Under the pieces are notes generated by a model. The model was not told the origin of the DNA, ran no database searches, and saw only the letters and a program-made list of their open reading frames with translations. 64,000 nt of DNA, taken from the NCBI GenBank assembly GCA_020720045.1, contig DYPH01000015.1, forward strand, positions 1 to 64,000, written 5' to 3'. Below are positions 1 through 10,784 of this stretch, piece by piece (the first letter of the stretch is position 1; each line of letters opens with the position of its first letter). Both the position numbers and the translations under genes were made by a program. The DNA comes from Sorangium cellulosum. Its GTDB lineage: Bacteria; Myxococcota_A; Polyangia; Polyangiales; Polyangiaceae.

Positions 1-43
1 CATTGCTTTGATCACATCCCGTGTAAATTGCAATTCCGAGCAG

Positions 44-1444
44 CTACCTAGCGTCACCGTCGGCCGACCGACACCGTCGGCCGACCGACACCGTCGGCCG
101 CACCGTCGACGCCTTTGATGTTTCCGGCGTCGGCGCTCTGGTGCGTGAACTCGAACTCGAGGATGAACTGGAACTTGCAGCACTTTTCGTGGTCGTACTG
201 CGCGAAACGGAGCTCATGGCGGCGCTGCTCGAACTCGCCGCGGAAGGCCCCTCCCAGGAGCGGGTATTCGATGACGAGGAAGACGACCCGACGGCGGGAC
301 GTGACTCTTCGACGGCGACCGCCCCTCCGCCGACCGACCGTACGTCGAGGGCGGCTGCCGACGGCGCGAAGAGGTTCGGTAGGAAACGACCCTGTGGTGG
401 ATTGACGAGCAAATACGGAAGAATGAGTGAAGGGCGGAGGTCTTCTTCCACCACCACCACAAGCTTCTTCTTTTTCGCGGCGTCGCTCGTTGCATCCGTC
501 CCAGAGTCCGACGAACTGCTCGGCGATGTCGGGCGAGCCTCCCGGTCGGAGAACGCCTTCGGAGCTGGGAGCGCAGGGCCTGTTGCTGCGAAGGCGGCAA
601 GGGCCGACTTTGCGGCGTCGACGTCGCCCCGGCCAGGCCCACGACGCGAGATGACCGATTTGCGGTTTCCGGTCGCTTTTGCGTCGGAATCCCGCTGGGG
701 GCGCTGGACCTCGCGCGTCACCGTCGCGACACGTTCGTACTCCGGGGAACCTGCACCGATGCAATCGTCACCGATCGCAGGGAAATACAGGCTCGCGAGG
801 AACGTAAAGACCCATGGGAGTCCCGAGTCGCCGCCATCGTCGACCCAAGCGGGGGGCTCGGGTGCCCATCCGACGAACCCATTTCCGGCGCGCCAAACGA
901 CGCGCCCATCGGTCGCCTGGGTACCTGGGACCCAGCAAAAACGCTGTTCCGCTTCGTAGTTGACCCACCAGCCGTGGTGGGTCGTGATGTCGGTCCACAC
1001 CGCCTCTGGTGCCCCCTCATCGACGACCCAATAGGGGGATTCCGGATTGCCGGCACCGGGTACCGACGCTTGCTTCGGTCGTTCCGCGCTCCAGCGGCCC
1101 CCGTCGACGTAGGGGCGAAAGCGCCCGTGTTCCGCGATGGTGGGGCAGAAACGGACGCCCCACGACGCTTCCGGGAGCCAGGTCCCGTAGGGGGCGAGCG
1201 CCTCGTAGTAGGCTTCGTAGCCCTCTTCGATTTCCCCTTTGCTGCTGGCGAAGGTGAACGTCCCCGTTGGCGGCTTCGGCGGGCCGGTGAGCGGCCCCCG
1301 TGCGCAACCGGCCAGAAGGGGGGCGGCAACTGCAAGCGCTCGGAATACGGAATATTTCTGGCGCGCTGCCCGCCTAAACTTGTGCGCCCGCACGTCTGCT
1401 TCGGCCTTTTCAAACCCCGAATCTTGCTTCGCCGACGTGCGCAT
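44..1444 (-). CDS. DUF6600-like lipoprotein with Ser-rich tail
   Basis: A 466-residue predicted lipoprotein of unknown function. The chosen ATG follows a GGAG Shine-Dalgarno; a GTG at residue 18 would give a shorter signal peptide. The lipobox is L44-A-G-C47. Residues about 70-220 contain a Trp/Tyr/Pro/Gly-rich block with YEALAPYGTWLP, CWVPG and GFVGWAPEPP, which resembles the DUF6600 family of secreted Gram-negative proteins. The last 150 residues are low complexity, with a basic-Val stretch (KKKKLVVVVEE) and long Ser runs coded by both TCN and AGY codons. The extreme C-terminus is encoded by 17-bp tandem repeats. It is divergent from the glycosyltransferase gene, 81 bp away. Family assignment is by motif resemblance only. 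Confidence 0.7.
   Translation of the reverse strand: MRTSAKQDSGFEKAEADVRAHKFRRAARQKYSVFRALAVAAPLLAGCARGPLTGPPKPPTGTFTFASSKGEIEEGYEAYYEALAPYGTWLPEASWGVRFCPTIAEHGRFRPYVDGGRWSAERPKQASVPGAGNPESPYWVVDEGAPEAVWTDITTHHGWWVNYEAEQRFCWVPGTQATDGRVVWRAGNGFVGWAPEPPAWVDDGGDSGLPWVFTFLASLYFPAIGDDCIGAGSPEYERVATVTREVQRPQRDSDAKATGNRKSVISRRGPGRGDVDAAKSALAAFAATGPALPAPKAFSDREARPTSPSSSSDSGTDATSDAAKKKKLVVVVEEDLRPSLILPYLLVNPPQGRFLPNLFAPSAAALDVRSVGGGAVAVEESRPAVGSSSSSSNTRSWEGPSAASSSSAAMSSVSRSTTTKSAASSSSSSSSSSRTRAPTPETSKASTVRPTVSVGRRCRSADGDAR
56..100. repeat. 17-bp tandem repeat (about 2.6 copies)
   Basis: The unit ACCGTCGGCCGACCGAC occurs twice in full (56-72, 73-89) and once partially. It lies in the last codons of the DUF6600-like gene. 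Because 17 is not a multiple of three, each gain or loss of a copy would change the reading frame and the C-terminal residues. Confidence 0.9.
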
Positions 1445-1525
1445 AGCGCTCCACGGTAACGAACCTCCCGCCAGCGCGCGACCTTCCCACTCCCGATCGC
1501 ACGCGTTCCGAGCTAGAGACCGGCC

Positions 1526-4447
1526 GTGGCCACGGAAGCACCGACCAGTCCCGAATCCCCCGCTGAAATCGCTGCGGAGGGCACGCTCGCTGCCGCCGAG
1601 AGCCCAACAAGCACTCCACCGTCGGCCCCGGCCGACCCAGATGCCCCGGGATCTCTGAAAAATCAGGGGCTTGGTGTAGCTATTGGGGCCGGACTGCTCG
1701 CGTTCCTGCTCATGGCCCACAAGGGGAAACTCCCCTTCGGCGTGCCGATCGGAATGGTGCTCGTCACCGTCTGCGCGCTCGGCCTCCTTGCCGCTCTCGG
1801 GACCTTTGATGCTGCGCAAAGTGTTGAAGAGAAAGCCGAAAAGCTAGCTTCCCCCTTCGGCCCCCTCGGCCTTTTCGTGGCTGGCGGCGTCGCATTTGCC
1901 ACCGCCTTGGGGCTCGCAGGGTGGGGCCTCGGGCCGGGCGCCCTCTGGGCGGTCCTCGTCCCTGGGACGTTCCTCGCCTGGGTCGTCAGCTTTTTCCGCC
2001 TCGGCGTTGCGATTGGACCGTTCGCCAACGACCCCCGGGGCGGCCTCCTTCGACGTCACGGTTTCTGGGTCGTCGCTCTTGGCGGGCTGCTCTACCTCCC
2101 GGCGATGGGCCTCCAGTCGCTCTGGGATCCTTGGGAGACTCACTACGGTGAAGTTGCTCGCGAAATCCTTGCCAAAGACGACTGGATTTCCCTGTGGTGG
2201 GCCCAAGACGGCTGGTTCTGGTCGAAGCCGATCCTGAACTTCTGGATCCAGGCGCTCGCGATGGGGAGCCTCGGCACCGGGTACCCGTCGGACATGATGC
2301 TCCAGGGATTCCACGGCGGCATCGCCCACCCGGAATGGGTCGTCCGCGCTCCGAACGTCCTGATTTCTATCGGCGCTCTCTACGTCTCCTACAAGGCGGT
2401 CGCGAAGGTCTATGGGCCGCGGGCTGGCCTTCTTGGGGCGCTCGTCCTCGCGACGATGCCCCAGTGGTACTTCATCACCCACCAGACGATGGCCGACATG
2501 CCGCTCGTCGCGCCGCTCACCGCGTGCATGGGGATGCTCCTCCTCGGCCTCAACACCGATCCCGAAAAAGTCGGAAAGAGCTACCACGTCGAGGCCTTTG
2601 GGCGACGGATCGCCCTTCACGGCTTCCACCTGCTCTTCCTGTTTATCCTCGTCCCCTCAATCGCGGAGATTCTCTACCTTCTTTCGCGGAACCTGGAGTT
2701 CCTCGTCGGTTCAAAGGTCGGCTTTCGCCCCCATTGGGACGAATTCATGAGTGGTTCCGGGGGGAACTGCACCGTCTACGGCAACGAGCCCTGCCATACG
2801 ACCCTCCCCGCCTCGCTGCAGAAAGGGATGTCGTCGAATCCCATCATTGGCGGTTTTCAACATCTGGTTCTCGGCTTTGAGCCGTTCGTTCAGGGGTTGA
2901 TGTGGGCCGGTGTTCTCGGGTTTGTGGTCTACCTGAATCGCACCGAGCGCCGCCTCCAACGGCTCTTTTACCTGGGCGCCTGGTTCCTGGCGGCGCTTGC
3001 GACGATGGGGAAGGGGCCGCTCGGCTTCGTGCTCCCGGCCGTCTGCGCGTTTGCCTACCTCGGCACGAAGCGGCGTTTCGTGGAGATCACGCGCCTCGAG
3101 ATCATTTCCGGCCTCGCGCTTATCGGCTGCGTGGCGCTCCCTTGGTACGTTGCGATGTACGTGCGACACGGCTCGGCATTCACCGACCGGCTGATTTTCC
3201 ACGACATGGTCAATCGCACCTTCCGCCACGTCCACGACACGAATGAAGGGGACGACACGAGCTTCCGCTTCTACATCTGGCAGCTCGGCTACGCGACGTT
3301 CCCCTGGACGGGACTCGTTCCGCTCGGCCTGATGCGTTGGATGCGTCGTGGCGATGACGCGGCGAACGGGAAGGGGGACACGGCCGTCTTCTTGATGATG
3401 TGGTTCGTCTTCGCGTTCGCGCTCTTCTCCTTCATGGGGACGAAATTCCACCATTATATCTTCCCTGCCGTACCGCCTCTCGCGATGCTTACCGGGATTG
3501 TTCTTGACGAACTTCTCGGAAAGAAAACCGAAGACGGCGAGGCTTCCGCCCAACCTTCGGTGTTTGCACGCGGCGCGCTTGCCCTCGCCGCCGCCGGATC
3601 GATGGTCGGTGGGATTTCAGCAATGCTTCCGGGAGCTTTCCTCGGGCCGACGACCACCGTCCCGCCGGCTGCGGCCTCTGCGGGTATGCGAGGCCTCGGC
3701 GGCGTTCTCGTCGCCGTCGGGTTCGTCCTCCTTGGCGCGCTCTTCTTCCTCGGTCGCGGCGCCCACGCACCGGCCGCGGAAGAGCCGAACGCGGCAAAGC
3801 GGCATGACCGGCTCCTTACGGCCGCGGGGACGCTCGCCGGTCTCGGAGCTCTCGCGCTCGTCGGCCGCGACGTCGCCATGGCCCCCGAGGGGAACGAGCC
3901 GATGGGGGCGCTCCGCTTCCTCTGCCTGTATTCCTACCAGTACAAGCGCACGTGGCCAGAAAGCCTCGATTTTACAGCGGCTTTGACGGCAATCTCCATC
4001 GTCGCTGTCGTTGCCGCCGTCGCTCTTTCGCTCCGCTGGTTCCGGGAGCGTGCGGTCCTGTTCGTGGCGGCCGTCGGTGTCGTTGCCGCCCTCTGGGGCA
4101 TCGACGTCTACATGGTGAAAGCTTCGCCCCACTGGGGCCAGCGCGAAATCATCGAAGCTTACTACAAGGATCGGAAGGACCCCGACGAAGCCCTCGTCGC
4201 CTACCAGATGAATTGGAAGGGGGAAAACTTCTACACTTCCAACCACATCCCGGCGTTCGTTGCCTCGGGCCAGAAGTTCAAGGACTGGATTCGCGACGAA
4301 AAGGCGAAGGGGCACACCGTGCTCTACTTCGTCACTGAGCACGGGCGCGTCGGCGGCCTCAAGAGCGAGGTCGGCGGGCGCAACTGGCGCGAACTCACCG
4401 ATAAGACGGTGAACAACAAGTTCCTCGTGCTCCGCGTCGAACTGTAG
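1526..4447 (+). CDS. ArnT/PMT-family membrane glycosyltransferase
   Basis: A 973-residue polytopic membrane protein of the GT-C superfamily, which transfers a sugar from a polyprenyl-phosphate donor to an acceptor at the outer face of the inner membrane. An Ala/Pro/Ser-rich cytoplasmic N-terminus of about 45 residues precedes many hydrophobic segments. The diagnostic first-loop motif is WDPWETHYGEVAREI (about residues 198-212), equivalent to the acidic DxxE motif of ArnT-like enzymes, followed by WSKPILNFW. A soluble C-terminal domain of about 110 residues follows the last helix. The start is GTG; no strong Shine-Dalgarno is seen. The acceptor (lipid A, protein or other glycan) cannot be told from sequence. 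A strong terminator follows, so it is probably monocistronic. Confidence 0.85.
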   Translation: MATEAPTSPESPAEIAAEGTLAAAESPTSTPPSAPADPDAPGSLKNQGLGVAIGAGLLAFLLMAHKGKLPFGVPIGMVLVTVCALGLLAALGTFDAAQSVEEKAEKLASPFGPLGLFVAGGVAFATALGLAGWGLGPGALWAVLVPGTFLAWVVSFFRLGVAIGPFANDPRGGLLRRHGFWVVALGGLLYLPAMGLQSLWDPWETHYGEVAREILAKDDWISLWWAQDGWFWSKPILNFWIQALAMGSLGTGYPSDMMLQGFHGGIAHPEWVVRAPNVLISIGALYVSYKAVAKVYGPRAGLLGALVLATMPQWYFITHQTMADMPLVAPLTACMGMLLLGLNTDPEKVGKSYHVEAFGRRIALHGFHLLFLFILVPSIAEILYLLSRNLEFLVGSKVGFRPHWDEFMSGSGGNCTVYGNEPCHTTLPASLQKGMSSNPIIGGFQHLVLGFEPFVQGLMWAGVLGFVVYLNRTERRLQRLFYLGAWFLAALATMGKGPLGFVLPAVCAFAYLGTKRRFVEITRLEIISGLALIGCVALPWYVAMYVRHGSAFTDRLIFHDMVNRTFRHVHDTNEGDDTSFRFYIWQLGYATFPWTGLVPLGLMRWMRRGDDAANGKGDTAVFLMMWFVFAFALFSFMGTKFHHYIFPAVPPLAMLTGIVLDELLGKKTEDGEASAQPSVFARGALALAAAGSMVGGISAMLPGAFLGPTTTVPPAAASAGMRGLGGVLVAVGFVLLGALFFLGRGAHAPAAEEPNAAKRHDRLLTAAGTLAGLGALALVGRDVAMAPEGNEPMGALRFLCLYSYQYKRTWPESLDFTAALTAISIVAVVAAVALSLRWFRERAVLFVAAVGVVAALWGIDVYMVKASPHWGQREIIEAYYKDRKDPDEALVAYQMNWKGENFYTSNHIPAFVASGQKFKDWIRDEKAKGHTVLYFVTEHGRVGGLKSEVGGRNWRELTDKTVNNKFLVLRVEL

Positions 4448-4467
4448 TCCCTCCCTGACCGGCCCCG

Positions 4468-4504
4468 AAGGCGCTCGAAGACACCCGTCTTCGGGCGCCT
4501 TTTT
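4468..4504 (+). terminator. Rho-independent terminator after the glycosyltransferase gene
   Basis: A 15-bp stem (arms AAGGCGCTCGAAGAC and GTCTTCGGGCGCCTT) with a short loop runs into a T tract, 20 bp after the stop codon. Confidence 0.9.
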
Positions 4505-4525
4505 ACGTAGCGCTGCGAAAAGGGC

Positions 4526-4569
4526 TTTGCGGGACTGGGCGCGCCCCCTAGACTGAATGGCGATTCAGT
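4526..4569 (+). promoter_or_regulatory. Candidate promoter and 18-bp operator of the acyl-CoA dehydrogenase gene
   Basis: A perfect inverted repeat, ACTGAAT-GGCG-ATTCAGT, lies at 4552-4569, 120 bp before the GTG start. A possible promoter (TTGCGG, 17-bp spacer, TAGACT at 4549-4554) overlaps its left arm. Size and symmetry fit a TetR-type repressor site such as those controlling fatty-acid oxidation genes. No regulator gene is adjacent. The promoter call is weak; the inverted repeat itself is certain. Confidence 0.5.
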
Positions 4570-4689
4570 TTCGTGTCTGCGCGAAGGGGCCGTCGGCCGC
4601 TTTTGGCAGGGCGCGGAGCGAGGCCTAGCCGGCTGGGGCACGACCCCCAGCCATCCCCGTGTGTTTTTCCGAAGCCAGAGGTGAGAGCC

Positions 4690-6552
<1,863 letters not shown>

Positions 6553-6580
6553 CGCCGCACGATTCGTTGCCGGCACGGGG

Positions 6581-6614
6581 ACGGAGAGGCACACGGTGTC
6601 TCTCCGTTTCTTCG
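6581..6614 (+). terminator. Terminator after the acyl-CoA dehydrogenase gene
   Basis: Arms ACGGAGAGGCAC and GTGTCTCTCCGT pair with one mismatch around a 3-nt loop, followed by TTTCTTCG, 28 bp after the stop codon. Confidence 0.75.
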
Positions 6615-6761
6615 TTTGTGGGGGCTGCCTTGAAGATCGGTTTCACGATTGTTTCCGAGCGGTGCCGAGGTGTAGGCAGGTCTGCGACCAAACGTTTCTT
6701 CCCAACTCCGCGGCCCAAGGAACTTCGTGTCTCTCGAAGGGGGCTGAGCGATACTCTCTTC

Positions 6762-7751
6762 ATGCGCGCGTCCACCTTCGCGATTTCGAAGTTCCCGATC
6801 CTCGTCGCCCTCGCCCTAGCTCCTCTCGCGGCCTGCTCGGACTACACCGCCGGTGACCCGGCAGTCGACAACGACGGGGGCGGGCTCCCGACCGAGGACG
6901 GCGGCACCCCGCCCCCCGTCGACGCAGGCCCCGCTCCGGACGGCAGTGTGGAGACCGACTCCTCCGTCCCGGACGTCGACGCTGGAACACCGCCCGTCGA
7001 CGCAGGCCCTCCGGTCCCCGGCGATCCTGGACCGGCCCCGAGTGCTCCGGGGAGCTGCAACGCCGTAAAGGTGACGAATCCCTCCTATTTGGGGCACCTC
7101 TCAAACGTGCAGATTCCGGGCGGGATCAACTACACAATCTACGTTCCCGCCGGCTACAAGAACGACAAACCGCTCGCGACCGTCGTCGGCTTTCACGGCT
7201 GCGACGACAATGCGCAGAATTTCGGCAACATCCTCGCCTGGGGGGAATCGGCGCTCCCGACCGACCGAATTACAATTTCCCTCGGCGGGAAAGATGGCCA
7301 GTGCTGGGACGCGAATACCGACGGTCCGAAGGCTGATCAAGCGGTCGCCCACGCAAGCAAGTGCTGGTGGATTCACCAGAAGAAGATCACCCTCGCCGGC
7401 TATTCATCGGGGGGCATTGTCGCCTACGGCTACGGACTAAAGAACGCCAACCGATTCGCAGGAATCCTTATTGAAAATTCCGGCGTTCCCGGGAATGTCG
7501 ATGCTGCGATCGCCGCCGCTCCTCGGAAAATTCCCGTTGCGCACAAGCACGCGGTCGACGACCGGAACTTCCCGATCGCGACCGCGCGGACGACGTGGGC
7601 GAAGCTTCGAGCGGCCGGGCACTCGGTCGTCTCCATCGAGCGCCCGGCCGGGCAGGGGCATGAGAATGCTGCCGTCGACTGGGCTCCGCGCGCAGGGCAG
7701 AGCACGGCGAACACGCTCTTGATCAACTCGGTGAACTGGTCGGTGCCCTGA
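6762..7751 (+). CDS. Secreted lipoprotein esterase (feruloyl esterase/PHB depolymerase-like)
   Basis: A 329-residue predicted lipoprotein. The signal peptide ends in the lipobox L22-A-A-C25. Residues 27-97 are an Asp/Gly/Pro linker with repeated PPVDAGP motifs, common in surface lipoproteins of myxobacteria. The rest is an alpha/beta-hydrolase: oxyanion region VVGFHGCDDN, nucleophile elbow G213-Y-S215-S-G217, and a C-terminal GHENAAVDW carrying the likely catalytic His. This resembles the LpqC/PHB-depolymerase group of esterases, which cleave feruloyl or polyester bonds. Extra Cys pairs suggest disulfides outside the cytoplasm. The substrate is unknown. The start codon has no close Shine-Dalgarno. 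Confidence 0.78.
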   Translation: MRASTFAISKFPILVALALAPLAACSDYTAGDPAVDNDGGGLPTEDGGTPPPVDAGPAPDGSVETDSSVPDVDAGTPPVDAGPPVPGDPGPAPSAPGSCNAVKVTNPSYLGHLSNVQIPGGINYTIYVPAGYKNDKPLATVVGFHGCDDNAQNFGNILAWGESALPTDRITISLGGKDGQCWDANTDGPKADQAVAHASKCWWIHQKKITLAGYSSGGIVAYGYGLKNANRFAGILIENSGVPGNVDAAIAAAPRKIPVAHKHAVDDRNFPIATARTTWAKLRAAGHSVVSIERPAGQGHENAAVDWAPRAGQSTANTLLINSVNWSVP

Positions 7752-7773
7752 GCGTTCGCCGACACGCACCGCA

Positions 7774-7815
7774 GAAAAAGGGCCCGTCCTCGGATTGCGA
7801 GGCGGGCCCTGCTTC
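7774..7815. terminator. Bidirectional terminator between the esterase and valS genes
   Basis: Arms AGGGCCCGTCCTCG and CGAGGCGGGCCCT form a hairpin between two convergent genes. On the minus strand it ends in TTTTTCTG; on the plus strand the T tract is interrupted. Confidence 0.85.
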
Positions 7816-7837
7816 TTTCGAGCGTCGCCGCCGAGCG

Positions 7838-10663
7838 TTACGCCAGTTCCTCAGCGAGCTTCTTGGCCGCTTCCAGGCGCCCCTGCGCCTCGATGAACGC
7901 TGCACGCTGCGCGTTCTTTTCGTCGACGACCTCCTTCGGCGCGCGATCGAGGAACCCCTTGGCGGCGAGCGTCTTGTCGATGGTCGCGATCTCCTTGGAA
8001 GCCTTCGCGATTTCGCGCTCGATGCGGGCCAACTCCTTCTCTTTCGTCACGTGCCCCTTGAGATCGACTGCCACTTCGATGGAGCCCCCATCGGCAGCGA
8101 CGACCGTCCCCGACGTCCCGGCGGGGCGAGGCGTTGACGTTCCGGCGAGGTCCGGCTGCCCTTCCGTGCGCGCCAAAAAGGCGATCGACCCGATCTGGGA
8201 CTCCAGAAGTGCGCGAGCGGCGACGTTGTCGGTGCGGAGGTGCAGGGCTACAAAGGAAGATGGTTTGATTTCGTGCTCGCTTCGCACCGTGCGCGCCGCA
8301 GAAATTACCGATTGAAGGAGCGCCATCTCCTTTTCGAGCGCGAGATCCCGTTTCCCCTCGACGTCGGCCGCTGGCCATGGCGCGAGCGCGATGCTGACCG
8401 CGGAAGAGCGATGCGGAACGCGCTGCCACAGTTCTTCGGTGATGTACGGGCTTACGGGGTGGAGGAGTCGGAGCGAGGCCTCAAGGACGTGAACCAGCGT
8501 CTGACGGGTCTCCACGCGGAGGCCTTCGTTCTCCGGTTTTCCGTCGCCGCCGTCGCGCAGAACCGGCTTCGTCAGCTCCAGGTACCAATCGCAGAAATCG
8601 GTCCAGAAGAAGCGATAGAATTCGTTCGTCGCTTCGTCGGTGCGGAAATTTTCGATCCCGGCGTGAACGATCTCAATCGCCTGAGCGAGGCGCGAGAGGA
8701 TCCAGCGGTTCATGAACGCCTGCGGCTCCGGTCGCGCCACGGGGGCGGGGAAGTCGGGGCCGACCGAGTCGAGGACGAGCCGCGTCGCATTCCAGATTTT
8801 ATTGAGAAAGTTCCGGTAGCCCTCGAGCCGTTTCGGAGCGAGCGCGATGCGCTTGTTCGACGGCGGGAAGGTCGCCAACGTGAAGCGGAGCGCATCGGTG
8901 CCGAAGGCGGGGAAGCCGTTCCCCATCGTCCCCGCCGACGGATAGGCCTTCTTGAACTTCGCGAGCGCTTCGCCTTCTGGGGCCCCGGGGAGCGTCTTTG
9001 CGACCATTTCCGCGAAGGTCGCGCCGTAAATCAGGTCCAAGGGATCGATCACGTTCCCCTTTACCTTGCTCATTTTGTCGCCGGTTTCGTCGACAATCAA
9101 ACCGTGCAAGAGCACACGCTTGAAGGGCGTCTGTCCGGTGAAATGAACGCCGAACATGATCATTCGCGCGACCCAGAAGAAGAGAATATCGTACCCGGTT
9201 TCGAGGTCGGTCGCCGGGTAGAACTTCTTGTAGGCGAGCGTCTCGCTCGGCCAACCCTGCGTCGAAAACGGCCAAAGTGCTGACGAAAACCAGGTGTCGA
9301 GGACATCTGGATCTTGAACCCAATCGTCACCGAGGTCTGCCGGCTTCTCGCGCGCCACGATGATTTCGCCATTGGGGCCGTGCCAGGCGGGGATTTGATG
9401 CCCCCACCAGAGCTGGCGAGAAACGCACCAGTCCTGGATATTCGTCAGGAAGTGTTCGTAGGTCTTCGTCCATTCATTCGGAAGAATGACCGTCTCCCCG
9501 CGGGCGACGACGCCGAGAGCATCTTCGGCCATCTTCCCCATCGAGAGGAACCACTGCGTCGAGATCATCGGCTCGACGACGGCCCCCGAGCGCTGGCTCT
9601 TCGGGACGGTCAACCGGTGGGGCTTCGAGCCGCGCGCGAGCCCGGCCTCATCGAGCGCCTTCTTGACCGCCGTGCGTGCCCGCTCCCGCGTAAGCCCCTG
9701 GAAGGTTCCGCCGTTCTCGTTGACGGTCCCGTCTTTGTTAAAGATCGAGATCTCCGGGAGATTGTTCCGTTTGCCCGTCGCGAAGTCATTGAAATCGTGG
9801 GCAGGAGTGACCTTGACGGCGCCCGTTCCGAACTTCGGATCGACGAGGATTCCGTCGCAAATGACGGGGATTTTGCGTTCGACAAACGGGTGAATCAGGA
9901 ACTTTCCGTGGAGGTGCGTGTAGCGCGCATCGTCGGGGTGAACGGCGACGGCGGTGTCGCCGAGCATCGTTTCCGGGCGGGTGGTGGCGACGACGATTTC
10001 GCCGTCCATTCCGTCAATTTTGTAGGCAAACTCAAAGAGTTCCCCGTTGGTCTCGTCGTGGTCGACTTCCAAGTCGGAGAGCGAGGTCTGCTGGATCGGA
10101 TCCCAGTTGATGAGGCGCGTCGCCCGGTACATGAGCCCCTGTTCGTAGAGGCGCACGAAGGCTTCGCGGACGGCGACCGAGAGATCGGCGTCCATCGTGA
10201 ATTTGGAGCGTGCCCAGTCGGGGCTTGAGCCAAGGACTCGTTGTTGCTCGGCAATTCGACCGCCGCTCTCAGCCTTCCAAGTCCAGATTCGCTTCTCAAA
10301 CTCCTCGCGGCCGAGGTCTTGGCGGGTCTTCCCCTCGCGGGCGAGCTGGCGTTCGACGACGGTCTGGGTCGCGATGCCGGCGTGGTCCATGCCGGGCTGC
10401 CAGAGGGTGTTGAAGCCGCGCATGCGGTGGAAACGGACGAGGGTGTCTTCGAGGGTGCAAAACAGCGCGTGCCCCATGTGCAGCGAACCGGTGACGTTCG
10501 GCGGGGGCATCGGGCAGACGTAGACGGGCCGCGTGTCGTTCGGGTCGTCGGTCGCGGCGAAGACGCCGTTTTTCTCCCAGAATTCGTACCACCGCTTCTC
10601 GACTTCCGAGGGGTCGTAGCCTTTGGTCAAGTCGGGGGCGGTAGCGGGGGCCGAATGCGTCAT
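7838..10663 (-). CDS. valS: Valine-tRNA ligase
   Basis: A 941-residue class Ia synthetase that charges tRNA-Val in the cytoplasm. The HIGH-type signature is PPPNVTGSLHMGHAL (H62-M-G-H65). The KMSKS loop is GDKMSKVKGN (about 530-534). The editing (CP1) domain and the anticodon-binding domain are in the usual order, and the C-terminal coiled coil that contacts the tRNA is complete (about residues 870-941). Length is normal for bacterial ValRS. Convergent with the esterase gene and followed by a strong terminator on its own strand. A response regulator gene lies upstream on the same strand, separated by a weak hairpin, so a separate promoter is likely. Confidence 0.98.
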   Translation of the reverse strand: MTHSAPATAPDLTKGYDPSEVEKRWYEFWEKNGVFAATDDPNDTRPVYVCPMPPPNVTGSLHMGHALFCTLEDTLVRFHRMRGFNTLWQPGMDHAGIATQTVVERQLAREGKTRQDLGREEFEKRIWTWKAESGGRIAEQQRVLGSSPDWARSKFTMDADLSVAVREAFVRLYEQGLMYRATRLINWDPIQQTSLSDLEVDHDETNGELFEFAYKIDGMDGEIVVATTRPETMLGDTAVAVHPDDARYTHLHGKFLIHPFVERKIPVICDGILVDPKFGTGAVKVTPAHDFNDFATGKRNNLPEISIFNKDGTVNENGGTFQGLTRERARTAVKKALDEAGLARGSKPHRLTVPKSQRSGAVVEPMISTQWFLSMGKMAEDALGVVARGETVILPNEWTKTYEHFLTNIQDWCVSRQLWWGHQIPAWHGPNGEIIVAREKPADLGDDWVQDPDVLDTWFSSALWPFSTQGWPSETLAYKKFYPATDLETGYDILFFWVARMIMFGVHFTGQTPFKRVLLHGLIVDETGDKMSKVKGNVIDPLDLIYGATFAEMVAKTLPGAPEGEALAKFKKAYPSAGTMGNGFPAFGTDALRFTLATFPPSNKRIALAPKRLEGYRNFLNKIWNATRLVLDSVGPDFPAPVARPEPQAFMNRWILSRLAQAIEIVHAGIENFRTDEATNEFYRFFWTDFCDWYLELTKPVLRDGGDGKPENEGLRVETRQTLVHVLEASLRLLHPVSPYITEELWQRVPHRSSAVSIALAPWPAADVEGKRDLALEKEMALLQSVISAARTVRSEHEIKPSSFVALHLRTDNVAARALLESQIGSIAFLARTEGQPDLAGTSTPRPAGTSGTVVAADGGSIEVAVDLKGHVTKEKELARIEREIAKASKEIATIDKTLAAKGFLDRAPKEVVDEKNAQRAAFIEAQGRLEAAKKLAEELA

Positions 10664-10713
10664 AACGCGCGGTTACCACGAAGCGCCGCCTGCCGAAACG
10701 GGGACAAAGCAGA

Positions 10714-10744
10714 GAGACCCTGCGCCGCGAACGGGCAGGGTCTT
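10714..10744 (-). terminator. Hairpin between the response regulator gene and valS
   Basis: A 9-bp inverted repeat (AGACCCTGC and GCAGGGTCT) lies just after the response regulator gene and before valS on the minus strand. There is no long T run, so termination may be partial. Confidence 0.5.
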
Positions 10745-10784
10745 CCGGAGAATCGCTCGCGTTATCCGCGAGGATGACGAAGAG

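Noticed and set aside
54-300. An alternative minus-strand frame (ending at 54) that reads VVFLVIEYPLLGG...FQFILEFEF and has very high GC at third positions, suggesting a frameshift in the DUF6600-like gene.
   Set aside because: The main frame here is Ser/Ala/Thr/Pro-rich, with Ser coded by both TCN and AGY. Its second codon positions are therefore almost all G or C, which alone explains the high third-position GC of the shifted frame. No frameshift is needed.
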